Shown: piece after piece, positions 33,491-42,077 of the stretch | Layout: every line of letters starts with the position of its first letter | Position numbering within the stretch: the stretch's first letter is position 1 | Assembly: GCA_041402045.1 (NCBI GenBank) | Contig: JAWKSZ010000066.1 | Span: 1-48,477, forward strand | Origin: JAGQRJ01 sp041402045 | GTDB taxonomy: Bacteria > Planctomycetota > J058 | Length of the DNA: 48,477 nucleotides | Reading direction: 5' to 3' | Notes under the pieces: generated by a model | Told to the model about the DNA's origin: nothing | The model's input: only the letters and a program-made list of their open reading frames with translations | Databases searched by the model: none | Made by a program: the position numbers and the translations under genes

Positions 33491-34548
33491 CGGCCCTCCC
33501 CGATCTCGCCCAGGACCTCGTCCTCGAGCTCCTTGGTGCGGGCGGCGTCGTCGCGACGCAGGCGCAGGCGCAGCTCGCCCTTGGAGACGACGAACGCCTC
33601 CTCCACGTCGTCCAGCGCCTCGGTCAGGACCTCGGCCAGGAGCCGGTCCTTGAGCGCGCGCGGGTTGGCGCGCCAGGCAGCGAGGTAGTTCTGGAACACC
33701 GCCGCGGTGGCCCGGGCGCGGTCCTTGATCCGGCTGGCCTCGGCCTGGGCCCGGGCCTGGATCCGCGCGGCCTCGCTCTTGGCCGCGCCGCTGCGCTCGG
33801 CGGCGTAGCGCTCGGCCTCGAGCCGCAGCTGCTCCTTGGACTGCTTCGCCGCGCCGAGGGCGTCGAAGGCCGCCTTGACCTGCCGGGGCGGCGTGGGGTC
33901 GCGCTGGTACTCCACGCCCTCGACCGCGAACCCGCTGTCCACCGCGCGCAGCCCCTCCTGCAGGCGCTCGGCGACCGCGGCCTTGAAGTCGCCCTTGGCG
34001 TCGCCGAGCAGCCCGTCGGCGCGCTCGCCGGCGGCGCTGAGCACGGTCGCGCGCTCGAGGAGCAGGCGCACGACCTGCTCGGGGTCCTCCGCCGCGAGCA
34101 GCGCCCGCCGCGGGTCGTCGGGGGTCACCCGCGCGGCGAGGGTCACGTGCACCGCGTGGGTGTCGCCGCTGAGCACGTAGCCCTCGCGCCGGGGGTCGAG
34201 CCCCGCGGCCTCGTCGGCGGCCAGCGCCCCGTCGAGCAGCTCTCCGGCCCGGCGCTTGACGTCGAAGCGCCCGCTGAGCACGCGCCGCGCGCGGAGGTCG
34301 ACCCGCACCACCTCGTCCAGGAGCGGGATCGTGGGGTGCCCCCCGGGCTCGAGGGGCTCGGCGCCCAGGCTCCCCAGGCGCTGCACGAAGGCCACCTCGT
34401 GGGGGGCGACGGTCGCGATCCCCGACGCGAGGAACAGCAGCACCAGGACCACGATCGAGCCCTGCAGCAGGCGGAACGCGAGCCCGACCGCCTCGTCGAG
34501 GGCGGTCGCCGCGGCGCCGTCGGGAGCGGGGAGCGCGGGCTCGCTCAC
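33487..34548 (-). CDS. SPFH (HflK/stomatin-like) protein
   Basis: 353-aa membrane-anchored band-7 protein. One N-terminal span (LLQGSIVVLVLLFLASGIATV), the SPFH core (VAPHEVAFVQRLGSLGAEPLEPGGHPTIPLLDEVVRVDLR) and a long Ala/Glu/Arg-rich coiled coil (KSEAARIQARAQAEASRIKDRA). SPFH proteins form large membrane rings, and HflK/C enclose FtsH. No ftsH adjoins. It is the third of three consecutive SPFH genes. GTG start overlapping the previous stop. The gene symbol is left blank since it is diverged from HflK. Confidence 0.82.
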   Translation of the reverse strand: MSEPALPAPDGAAATALDEAVGLAFRLLQGSIVVLVLLFLASGIATVAPHEVAFVQRLGSLGAEPLEPGGHPTIPLLDEVVRVDLRARRVLSGRFDVKRRAGELLDGALAADEAAGLDPRREGYVLSGDTHAVHVTLAARVTPDDPRRALLAAEDPEQVVRLLLERATVLSAAGERADGLLGDAKGDFKAAVAERLQEGLRAVDSGFAVEGVEYQRDPTPPRQVKAAFDALGAAKQSKEQLRLEAERYAAERSGAAKSEAARIQARAQAEASRIKDRARATAAVFQNYLAAWRANPRALKDRLLAEVLTEALDDVEEAFVVSKGELRLRLRRDDAARTKELEDEVLGEIGEGR

Positions 34549-35474
34549 TTGCCGCCCTCGCTGCTCGAGTCCACCGCCGCGGCGTCGGGCTGCAGCAGGT
34601 CGAAGGGGGGCTGGGTGGTGTCGAACACGACCAGCGTGCGTTGCTGCAGCAGCTTCTTCAGCGCCTCGGACTTCTTCAGGTAGATCGCGAGCTCGGGCTC
34701 CTCGGCGAGCACGGCGTAGGCCTCGCGGGCCTCGGTCTCGGCCCGGCTGAGGATCGCCTCGGCCTCGCCCCGGGCCGCGGAGAGCGCGGTCTCGCGCTCG
34801 GCGTCGGCCTGGGCGCGCAGGTCGCTCGCCAGCGCGCGGCCCTCGGCCAGGATCGCCTCGGCGCTCGCGCTGCGCTCGGCGCGCATGCGCTGGAACACGG
34901 CGCCGGTGTCCTTCTCCGCGAGCCCCAGGCGGCGGATCCCCACGAAGGCGACCTCGATCCCGTAGTCGCGCCCGTCCTTGCTCAGCGCGCGCCGCAGGAG
35001 CTGGCCCATGTCCTCCTCGATCTGGGCGTAGCGCAGCCGAGTGGGGTCGGTGTTCACCAGCGCGGAGAAGTCCACCCGGCCCACGGCCTCGACCTGCACC
35101 GAGCTCAGCGCCTCCTGCAGCAAGACCTCCGCGGCGGCGTCGCTCCCCAGCTCGAGGAAGCGCTGAGGCGAGGTCACCCGCCACAGGAGGAACGAGCCCA
35201 CGAGCACCGAGGTCCCGTCCTGGGTCAGGACCGAGGAGAACGGCGCCTGCAGCGTGCGCAGCCGGGCGTCGACCGCGCGCACCTGCTGGATCGGCCAGGG
35301 CCACTTGATCCCGGCCCCGGGCGCGACGGGCTCGTCGCTCGACGGGCGCCCGAAGGTCAGGACGACCCCCACCTGGCCCTCGGGGATCACGTAGACCATG
35401 AGCCGTAGCAGCAGGATCAAGGCCAGGAGGATCCCCAGCCCGAGGGTCAGTTTGTTGGCTCGCGTGGCGCTCAC
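34545..35474 (-). CDS. hflC: HflC-like SPFH protein
   Basis: 309-aa protein with an N-terminal span (LGLGILLALILLLRLMVYVI), the HflC core (IPEGQVGVVLTFGRPSSDEPVAPGAGIKWPWPIQQVRAVDARL, GIEVAFVGIRRLGL) and a C-terminal coiled coil ending EPELAIYLKKSEALKKLL, typical of HflC. The family partners HflK in a membrane cage that controls FtsH. Here it sits between two other SPFH genes and a metal pump, so it may organise these in a membrane microdomain; that is inference. GTG start with GTGA overlap. Confidence 0.85.
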   Translation of the reverse strand: MSATRANKLTLGLGILLALILLLRLMVYVIPEGQVGVVLTFGRPSSDEPVAPGAGIKWPWPIQQVRAVDARLRTLQAPFSSVLTQDGTSVLVGSFLLWRVTSPQRFLELGSDAAAEVLLQEALSSVQVEAVGRVDFSALVNTDPTRLRYAQIEEDMGQLLRRALSKDGRDYGIEVAFVGIRRLGLAEKDTGAVFQRMRAERSASAEAILAEGRALASDLRAQADAERETALSAARGEAEAILSRAETEAREAYAVLAEEPELAIYLKKSEALKKLLQQRTLVVFDTTQPPFDLLQPDAAAVDSSSEGGK

Positions 35475-37438
35475 CGGCGCTCCTCCTCGGCGGGGGCGTC
35501 GTCGCCCCCGGCCAGGTCGCTGAGGTTCAAGTCGGCCGCCCGCGGCTCGAGGTCGAGGTCGGTGAGGACGTCGAGGTCCTCACGGCCGAGCACGATCTTG
35601 CGCGCGTCGCGCGCGCCGAGCACGAGGTCGTCCAGGAGACGGAACATGCGCACCACGCGGGGCGCGGCGTGGAACAGCGCGCGCTGGGCCTGGAACCGCG
35701 CGGCGTAAGCGCGCGCGGCGCGCACCCGCGAGGCCGCCGCGCTCTCGGCCTCGAGCTCGATCCGCGCCACCTCGGCGCCGAGCTCGGTGCGCACCCGCTC
35801 GGCGTAGCCGCGGGCGGACTCGACCGCCGCGCGCCGGGCCTGGGCGGCCTGGGTCCGCGCCGAGAACGCGTCGGCGACCTCGAGGGGCGGGTGCAGCTCG
35901 GCGAGCAGCACGCTGTGGACCTCGATCCCCAGGCCGTGGGCGTCGCACGCCGCCTGCAGCCGGCGCTCGAGCTCCTCCGCCGCCGCCGCCCGCGCGCGGA
36001 GCAGCCCGTCGGCGTCGACGCTCGCGAACAGGAACGAGATCTCGCGGTCGGCCAGGAGCTGGAGCGCCGCCCCCGCGTCGCGAGCTGCGCGGGCGTTGGC
36101 CACCGGGTCCGAGAGCAGGTAGTAGATCCGGGCCGTGACCGAGAGCAGGTTCACCGGCGCGGCGCCGGGGCTGCCGCCCCCGGCGTGGGCCATGAGCACC
36201 AGGTCGCGGGCGTCCTCGGTGTGCGCGTCGCGCCAGGTGCGCACCACGTCGCCGCCCGGGGCCTCGTCCTCGGGCTCCGGCTCGGGCTCCGGGGCGTGGT
36301 GCCCGTGGCCGTCGTCGTGCTCCGCCTCCTCGGCCTCCTCGGCGTGCTCGCCCTCGTGCTCGCCGCCGTGGGCGCCGACGACGAGGACCTGCAGGCGCCG
36401 CGCGGGCACCGCCTCGGCGCGCTCGAGCGGCCAGGGCAGCTTGACGTGCAGCCCGGGACCCAGGGACTCGGCGCGCAGCTTGCCGAGGCGCCACACCAGC
36501 GCCTCCTCGTGGGCCTCGACCATGACCAGGCAGGAGAGCGCCCACAGGCTCAGCGCGGTGAAGGCGACCAGGGGCAAGACCCAGCGCTGGAAGAACTGGT
36601 AGGCCCAGGTCTGCGAGAGCCCGAAGCCGAACTGGTAGTCGACGGCGCGGGCCACCGAGCGCGCGATCTCGCTGGGCGCCGAGAGCAAGCCCAGGAGCCG
36701 GCTGTCGTAGGGCGGGCGCGGGGTCTCCCCCGCGCGCCGCGGGCGGTAGGCCTCGAACAGGATCAACGCCCAGGCCTCGAGCCCGAGGAGCGCCTCGACC
36801 CCGGCCAGCCCGAGCCCGATCGTGTCGACCTCGGTCACCCCCAGCTTGTGGTGCAGCGCGAGGGCCAGCGCCGCGAGGAAGCACCACAGCGCGCCCGCGC
36901 TGGCGCGGCGCCCGCCGGCGCCGCCGAGCCCCGCGCCGCCGCGCTCGAGGGCGAAGCCGAAGCGCGCGACCAGGAGCAGCCCGAAGGCGGCCCCGGCGAG
37001 GAGCGCGGCCAGCCCCAGGCTGCTCTCGAGCTCCCGCGGGAACAGGGCCCAGATCGCCGCGGCCGCGCCCAGCTCGACCGCGCCCAGGGCCGCGGCCACG
37101 CCGAGCTGGCCGTAGCGGGTGTAGCGGTCCAGCGAGCGCTCGGCGTCGTCGAGCACCCCGCCGCCGGTGAACAGCGCCTTGCGCCCCTCGCGGGCGAGGT
37201 CCTCGAGCCGGCGGCGCTCGAGGGCCTCCTCGGCCGCGCGGCGGCGCTTGAGCGCCAGGGTCCCCAGGGCCAGCCACACCCCGCACCCGGCGAGGGTCTG
37301 GGCCGCCGCTGCCGCGGCGAGGGTCGAGCCATACGCCGCCGCGGCGACGGTGGCCGCGACGGCGGCGAGCGCGGTCACCACCAACCCGGCCGCGGCGAGG
37401 CGTGGTTCGTCGTCGGAGGTCGCCTGCATGTGCTGCAT
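35471..37438 (-). CDS. Large SPFH protein with multi-span N-terminus and His-rich loop
   Basis: 655-aa protein, first gene of the string. About 300 N-terminal residues have six or more hydrophobic spans. An HflK-like SPFH core follows (VEAHEEALVWRLGKLRAESLGPGLHVKLPWPLERAEAVP). A loop at about residues 358-385 (HGGEHEGEHAEEAEEAEHD then DGHGHH) is rich in His, Glu and Asp and could bind metal. A coiled-coil end follows. This is about twice the length of a normal HflK. With the P1B ATPase encoded downstream, a metal-related job is a reasonable guess. ATG at 37438, with a second ATG at 37429; no strong ribosome site. Confidence 0.82.
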   Translation of the reverse strand: MQHMQATSDDEPRLAAAGLVVTALAAVAATVAAAAYGSTLAAAAAAQTLAGCGVWLALGTLALKRRRAAEEALERRRLEDLAREGRKALFTGGGVLDDAERSLDRYTRYGQLGVAAALGAVELGAAAAIWALFPRELESSLGLAALLAGAAFGLLLVARFGFALERGGAGLGGAGGRRASAGALWCFLAALALALHHKLGVTEVDTIGLGLAGVEALLGLEAWALILFEAYRPRRAGETPRPPYDSRLLGLLSAPSEIARSVARAVDYQFGFGLSQTWAYQFFQRWVLPLVAFTALSLWALSCLVMVEAHEEALVWRLGKLRAESLGPGLHVKLPWPLERAEAVPARRLQVLVVGAHGGEHEGEHAEEAEEAEHDDGHGHHAPEPEPEPEDEAPGGDVVRTWRDAHTEDARDLVLMAHAGGGSPGAAPVNLLSVTARIYYLLSDPVANARAARDAGAALQLLADREISFLFASVDADGLLRARAAAAEELERRLQAACDAHGLGIEVHSVLLAELHPPLEVADAFSARTQAAQARRAAVESARGYAERVRTELGAEVARIELEAESAAASRVRAARAYAARFQAQRALFHAAPRVVRMFRLLDDLVLGARDARKIVLGREDLDVLTDLDLEPRAADLNLSDLAGGDDAPAEEERR

Positions 37439-37699
37439 GGATACCCGGCCTCGCCCCCGGGGTTCGATCGCGGGCGATCGACGCCCCTAACACGCTGCGC
37501 CCCAACGGCTCAGCGGGGGTCCGTTATACGCCGAGGTGCCCCGAGGGTCGCCCCCTCCCCGGCCGACTGCCTACGCCGTATCCAGCGCCGCGCGGGCTCT
37601 CGCGCGTTGCGTCCCACCCGCGCCGCGGCGCCTCGGGTTCGGTCGCGGCATGTCCCGTGCGCAGGGATCGCTACCGGAAAGGAACTCAGAGAGAGACCC

Positions 37700-38287
37700 A
37701 TGAACTGTCCCACCTGCACCAAGCGCGTCCGCGGCGACGTCCGCACCTGCAAGCACTGCGGCGCGGTCCTCCACAAGAGCGCGACGCCCTGGATCGTCGG
37801 CGCCGTCGTGAGCGTGTTCGTGCTCGCCGGCAGCGCGTCCGCGGCGATCGTGCTGCCCCGCATGGCGGAGGCCCGCAAGCTGGGCAACGAGTCTGCCGCG
37901 ATCGGGGCGCTGAGGACGATCACCACCGCGCAGTCCTTGTTCCGTGAAGGCGACAAGGAGGAGGACACGAACTTCGACTACGGCGACCTGACCGAGCTCG
38001 CCGAGGCCGGCCTGATCGATCCGAGCCTGGGCTCGGGCGCCAAGCAGGGCTACGTGTTCGAGTGCCGGTTCAGCCCCTTCACCTCGGAGTTCCTGTGGTA
38101 CGCGACCGCGTCCCCCGAAGATCCGGGCGCGAGCGGCGACCGCTACTTCGCCGTGAACCAGAGCGGCGTGGCGATCACCTCCCCCGAACCGATCGAGGTC
38201 GATCCCCACACCTGCGAGTTCTCGGGCAAGGACCTGACCTGCGTGGGCACGGACCGCGCCTACGAGGGCCCGCGCCGCGGCTATTGA
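37700..38287 (+). CDS. Zinc-ribbon, pilin-like membrane protein
   Basis: 195-aa protein. It starts with a zinc ribbon (NCPTC...CKHCGAVL, residues 2-24). One span follows (WIVGAVVSVFVLAGSASAAIVLP, about 31-53), then a pilin-like body: ARKLGNESAAIGALRTITTAQSLFREGD, DYGDLTELAEAGLIDPSLGSGAKQGYVF, and GDRYFAVNQSGVAI. The body matches the type II secretion pseudopilin-like domains common in planctomycetes, but the prepilin signal is replaced by the zinc ribbon. Start ATG preceded by CAGAGAGAGA. The 260 bp upstream to the divergent SPFH gene hold the promoters and no gene. Function unknown. Confidence 0.75.
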   Translation: MNCPTCTKRVRGDVRTCKHCGAVLHKSATPWIVGAVVSVFVLAGSASAAIVLPRMAEARKLGNESAAIGALRTITTAQSLFREGDKEEDTNFDYGDLTELAEAGLIDPSLGSGAKQGYVFECRFSPFTSEFLWYATASPEDPGASGDRYFAVNQSGVAITSPEPIEVDPHTCEFSGKDLTCVGTDRAYEGPRRGY

Positions 38288-38422
38288 CCGAGCGGAGGGG
38301 CTTCCGACGGGACTCGGCCCGGACCCGTGCGGCTCCGACGTCGCAGGCCGGGCCGGTGATCCCCGCCCGGGCCCGAAAGCCGGGATCTCGGCCGGCTAAG
38401 AACTGGCCGGAAACCGAGGTAG

Positions 38423-38443
38423 GGGCGGGGTTTATCCCCGCCC
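38423..38443. repeat. Dispersed GGGCGGGG palindrome
   Basis: GGGCGGGG-TTTAT-CCCCGCCC preceded by GTAG, the same stem as in the ABC ATPase insertion at 30.1-30.7 kb. It lies in the 500-bp gap between the pilin-like gene and the small gene at 38792. The rest of that gap shows no gene, only a possible promoter (TAAACT near 38763). Confidence 0.75.
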
Positions 38444-38791
38444 GCGGGTGCCCGGACGCTTCCGCAGGAGGAGGGCCCTGCTCGTGTGCCCCCGAGCGGC
38501 AGGAGTCAGAGCTAGCTGTGACTCTCCTCTGGGCCTGGACGTGACCTCTCCCTCCCCTACCCACCTGAGCCTGGACTGCCTCCCAGCAGCCCTGGCGAGC
38601 CACCTACAGACCCCGAACAGGTCAAGACGGAGGCCGGGGCGCATTGAATCCCGACGGGACATTTTTGTCGTGCGGCGCGTCAAGTCCAGGCGGCGCAAGG
38701 CATGGCTCACTGCGTCGTAACCCGTTGCTGGAATTGGACTCGCGATTTTCGGCGGGGCCAAGTAAACTTCCCGCAGAAAGGGAGGGGATCC

Positions 38792-39001
38792 ATGTCGCTC
38801 CAATCGGATCCGAGTGGGGAGAGCGCGGTCGGCGTTCTCGAGCCTCAGGTGCAACCCCGTCCGCGATACGCCGCTCAGCGGCTGGTAGCTGCCCGTTACA
38901 ACGCGATCAAGCCCAAGGTCTTGATCCAGCGGGCTCACGGCGAGGGTCAGGCGCTGCGTCGCGCACGCAGCGAAGAGCGCGCGGCGCTCCCCAAGACGTA
39001 A
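38792..39001 (+). CDS. Small basic hypothetical protein
   Basis: 69-aa protein opening MSLQSDPSGESAVGVLEPQ and ending in a basic helical part (RYAAQRLVAARYNAIKPKV, RRARSEERAALPKT). I recognise no family. Support comes from a strong ribosome site GGAGGGG six bases before the ATG and an AT-richer stretch with TAAACT about 30 bp upstream. Convergent with the RING-arrestin gene, 10 bp from its stop. Confidence 0.55.
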   Translation: MSLQSDPSGESAVGVLEPQVQPRPRYAAQRLVAARYNAIKPKVLIQRAHGEGQALRRARSEERAALPKT

Positions 39002-39011
39002 GCGTTTACCG

Positions 39012-40457
39012 CTACACTACTTCTACCGTTCGTTCCGCGTGCTCGGCTCCAACCTGCACGCGGAACGTCGTTTGTACGGACTCCTCGACGTCCTTGAAGC
39101 GGTTGCTGACCGTCGCCGGGTGGGCCGCAGGGATCCGCACCCCGATCGGGTAGCGCCGGACGCCCCGGGGGATCACCAGGCGCTGGGTGCCGAAGATCGA
39201 GGCCACGCCCTCTCCCAGCCGACCCCAGGCCGAGGCCCCGGCCCCCACGATCGCCGCCCGCTGAGCCACGATCGGGCGCTGTTCGCGCCGGCCCTCGCGC
39301 CGGGTGCTGAGGGTCGTCTCCAGCTCGAGCACCGCGCCGCGCACGGGGAAGTCCCGCGCGCACTCGACCTCGACGTAGCCGTGGAGCCAGCTCCCGCGGG
39401 TCACCTGCTCCGGGAGCACGAGCCGCACCCGCCGCCCGCGGGTTGGAGCCTGGGGGTCGTCGATCGGCGCCTCGACCCGCACCCACAGGGGTCCCTCCCC
39501 CGAGCCCGGCCGCACCTCGAACGCCACTCGCTGCGCAGCCTCCGCCGCCAGCCCAGTCAGCGGCAGCTCGATCCCCCAGCGCCGGCCGCGCTCCGACCCG
39601 CAGCCGCCGACGGCGCAGCCGCCGTGCTCGGCCAGGCAGTCGCGGTGGTGCGGCGCCTGACAGCGCGCGCAGAGGATCGGCGGCCCAGCCAGGCCGTCGA
39701 CGGCGTCGGACTCGGTGGGGCGGTGGCAGAAGGGACAGCGATCCTCGACCGGCGCTTGCCGCGCGTGGACCTGCACCCGCGGCGCTTGCTGCGGCTCGGG
39801 CAGGAGCGGCGCCAGCGCGCTCAGCGCCAGCGCGAGGGCTGCGCGCTCGGGGACCCAGGCCTCGAGCCGCCCCGCGAGCCCGAAGGCGACCCGCGGCCCC
39901 GCCGCCGCGAAGGCCAGGAGCGTGTGCAGGGCGGCCGGGTCCGCGCAGAGCCAGGCGTCGACCCGCACCTCCGCCGCGGCGTAGGGGTCGAGGGCCGCCC
40001 CCGCCGCGACGCCCGCGCCGGCGAGGGCGGCGGCGAAGGCGGCGTCCTTGGGTCCGCTCGCCAGGAGCCCCAGCCGCGGCTGCGCGCGTCCACGCCGACG
40101 CAGGAGCTCGAGGGCCGCGCGGGCAGCGCCCGCGGCGTCGTCGGGCCCCGGCTCGACGCCCCGCGCGCCGCCGCGCTCCCAGAGGCAGCCTGCGTCGGGT
40201 GCGCCCACGTGGACCAGCGCTGCCAGCGCGCCCGCGTCGAGCAGCGCGCGCGCCTCCGCGGCATTGCTGCAGGACACCCCCACCAGCGACGCCTCGGCGC
40301 GGGGGAGCTCCTCGGGGGCGCAGGCTTCCAGGCTGGCCGGGGCCCCCGGCGCGAGCAACGCGCCCCAGGCGCGGTCGGGGAGCGCGCGTCGCAGCGCCGC
40401 GGCCCACGCCCCGGCGTCCTCGCCTCCCACCCACAGCCCGACCCGTGGCAACCGCAC
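39012..40457 (-). CDS. Prokaryotic RING-finger / arrestin-like fusion protein
   Basis: 481-aa protein in three parts. Residues 1-225 are an Ala-rich alpha/beta region of no recognised family (LPRVGLWVGG, LVGVSCSNAAEARALLDAG, PRLGLLASGP). Residues about 238-287 are a prokaryotic RING-type zinc-binding domain: CPFC, then CARC-x4-HH-x2-C and GGC-x4-C (LCARCQAPHHRDCLAEHGG). Residues about 300-480 look like an arrestin-type beta sandwich (GSWLHGYVEVECARDFPVRG, VLELETTLS, RRYPIGVRIPAAHPATVSN, TTFRVQVGAE). RING domains often recruit ubiquitin-like conjugating enzymes, and arrestin folds bind membrane cargo. No ubiquitin-like gene is nearby, so function is open. GTG start. Confidence 0.75.
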   Translation of the reverse strand: MRLPRVGLWVGGEDAGAWAAALRRALPDRAWGALLAPGAPASLEACAPEELPRAEASLVGVSCSNAAEARALLDAGALAALVHVGAPDAGCLWERGGARGVEPGPDDAAGAARAALELLRRRGRAQPRLGLLASGPKDAAFAAALAGAGVAAGAALDPYAAAEVRVDAWLCADPAALHTLLAFAAAGPRVAFGLAGRLEAWVPERAALALALSALAPLLPEPQQAPRVQVHARQAPVEDRCPFCHRPTESDAVDGLAGPPILCARCQAPHHRDCLAEHGGCAVGGCGSERGRRWGIELPLTGLAAEAAQRVAFEVRPGSGEGPLWVRVEAPIDDPQAPTRGRRVRLVLPEQVTRGSWLHGYVEVECARDFPVRGAVLELETTLSTRREGRREQRPIVAQRAAIVGAGASAWGRLGEGVASIFGTQRLVIPRGVRRYPIGVRIPAAHPATVSNRFKDVEESVQTTFRVQVGAEHAERTVEVV

Positions 40458-40500
40458 GCTTCGAGGATACCTGCCGCGACCCCCGGTCGGAGATCGTCCC

Positions 40501-40666
40501 CTCGGGGGGAGGAGAGGGGCAGGAGAGAGGAAGACAGGAGAGAGAGGAAGACAGGAGAGAGGAAGACGGGAGAGAGGAAGACAGGAGAGAGAGGAAGACA
40601 GGAGAGAGAGGAAGACAGGAGAGAGAGGAAGCAGGAGAGAGAGGAAGCAGGAGAGAGAGGAAGACA
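40501..40666. repeat. Purine-rich tandem repeat
   Basis: About ten copies of a 15-18-bp unit AGGAGAGAGAGGAAGAC with small length changes. One strand is almost all A/G except a periodic C. It lies 44 bp upstream of the RING-arrestin start, where it could adopt unusual structure; no gene. Confidence 0.85.
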
Positions 40667-40667
40667 G

Positions 40668-40725
40668 GAACCGCCGAGGCGCAGAGGACGCCGAGGACGC
40701 GCAGAGGGCGGCGACGGGTGCCCAG
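40668..40725. repeat. Single arm of the AACCGCC-AGG repeat family
   Basis: GGAACCGCCGAGGCGCAGAG then GACGCCGAGGACGCGCAGAGG. It resembles the arms at 1929 and 14939 (GAACCGCCAAGGACGCCAAG) but no partner arm follows, so it may be half an element disrupted by the neighbouring arrays. Confidence 0.55.
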
Positions 40726-40796
40726 AGCGGGTCGCCCGCGGGGTCGCGACCGGTTCGCTTCGCGGGGCAACACGCGCGGCGAAGGAGGAGCAGGAA

Positions 40797-40990
40797 GGGT
40801 GGCTCCGCCCGCTCGCGAACGCTCGCCAGGAGACGCGCGCGGCGAAGGAAGGGTGGCTCCGCCCGCTCGCGAACGCTCGCCAGGAGACGCGCGCGGCGAA
40901 GGGAGGGTGGCTCCGCCCGCTCGCGAACGCTCGCCAGGAGACGCGCGCGGCGAAGGAGGAGTAGGAAGGGTGGCTCCGCCCGCTCGCGCC
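40797..40990. repeat. 54-bp tandem repeats
   Basis: Units starting GGGTGGCTCCGCCCGCTCGC at 40797, 40851, 40905 and 40968. The first three are 54 bp apart; the last is displaced by an extra AGGAGTAGG. Each contains GCGAACGCTCGC and GACGCGCGCGGCGAAGG. Together with the two repeats before it this fills the gap 40458-41000, in which I see no gene. Confidence 0.85.
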
Positions 40991-41000
40991 GAGGCGGCGC

Positions 41001-42077
41001 TCAGCGGCGTTCGAGCTGGGCGAGCGCCTGGCGGAGCTGCTCGTGGGCGGTGCGCGCGGCGTCGAGCTCGCCCGCGCGCTTGAGGCGGTCCTTGTCGCTG
41101 CGGGCCTGGGCGAAGGTGGGCCTCCTGGCGCGCTTGCTCGACCTCGGCCTCGCGCACCAGGCGCCGCGCGAACGCGACGTCCTCCCGCGCGAGGACCACG
41201 CGCAGGCCGCCACCAGGTAGCGCCTACGTGATCGCGCGCACGTTATTGACCAGGGCGCGGCGCTCGACGTCGCCCCAGCCATGGCGCGCGGCGAGCTCGG
41301 CGGCGTCCGCCCACAGCGCGCAGCGGGGCCAGGTGAGGAAGCCCTGGTTGAGCTGGGAGTTGGCCATGTGCAGCGGAGGCCGTGGATCGCCTCCGCCTGC
41401 TCGACCGCGCCGCGCACGAGGCCTGCGAGCCGCGGGTCCGCCAGGTCGGTGGTCTGGAGCGCGCGCGCCAACACGATCGCGCCGAAGGTCCAGCCCGGGT
41501 CGAGGGCGATCACCAGGCCCCAGCGCGCGGGGTCGCCCTCGTGCTCGAGCAGCCGCCAGGCGGCGTAGGCCCGGAGCCCGGGGACGCCTCGGCGTCCCCG
41601 GCCCAGGCCTCGACCGCGCTGCCCGCGGCTCATGGCGTAGAGCAGGCGCTCGGCGGGGCCCTGATCCCACCCGCCGGGCTGGGCCTCGAGGGGCTGGAAC
41701 TTCTCGGTGTGCACGTCGACGCCGAGGGCCACGAGGGCCGCGATCACGCGCCAGCGGTCGGTCGGGGTCAGCGGGTGCATGCGCAGGTCGAGGAAGTGGA
41801 TCGTGAGCTGCGCGGTCTCGCGGTCGCCCAGCGGCAGCCTGCGGCGACGAGGCCCTCGAGCAGCTCCCGCGGCGTCGGGGATCGCGTCGAGGAACAGCGG
41901 CGGCTGCGGGAACGCGTAGGGTCACGGTCCTTGACGTCGGCGATCACCGCCGCCGTGAACGCCTCGGCCAGGAGCCGGCCCTCGCTCTCGGCGCCACGCC
42001 ACGCCGGGTCCACGAGCCGCGCCGCGGCCCAGGCGTCGTTCACCGTCGGGCCCCAGGGGTAGGCGGGGGCGCCGGCC
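41001..42077 (-). pseudogene. Frameshifted C-terminal region of the kinase gene
   Basis: Protein-like segments are scattered over all three minus frames: NDAWAAARLVDPAWRGAES and LLAEAFTAAVIADVKDRDP (near 42040-41940), DRETAQLTIHFLDLRMHPL and RWRVIAALVALGVDVHTEKF (near 41820-41710), GDPARWGLVIALDPGWTFG (near 41540), HMANSQLNQGFLTWPRCALW (near 41360), LAREDVAFARRLVREAEVE (near 41190) and QARSDKDRLKRAGELDAA (near 41100-41050). At least six indels are needed to join them. The parts are consistent with one helical TPR-like region downstream of the kinase. Decay and sequence error cannot be separated here. Confidence 0.65.
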
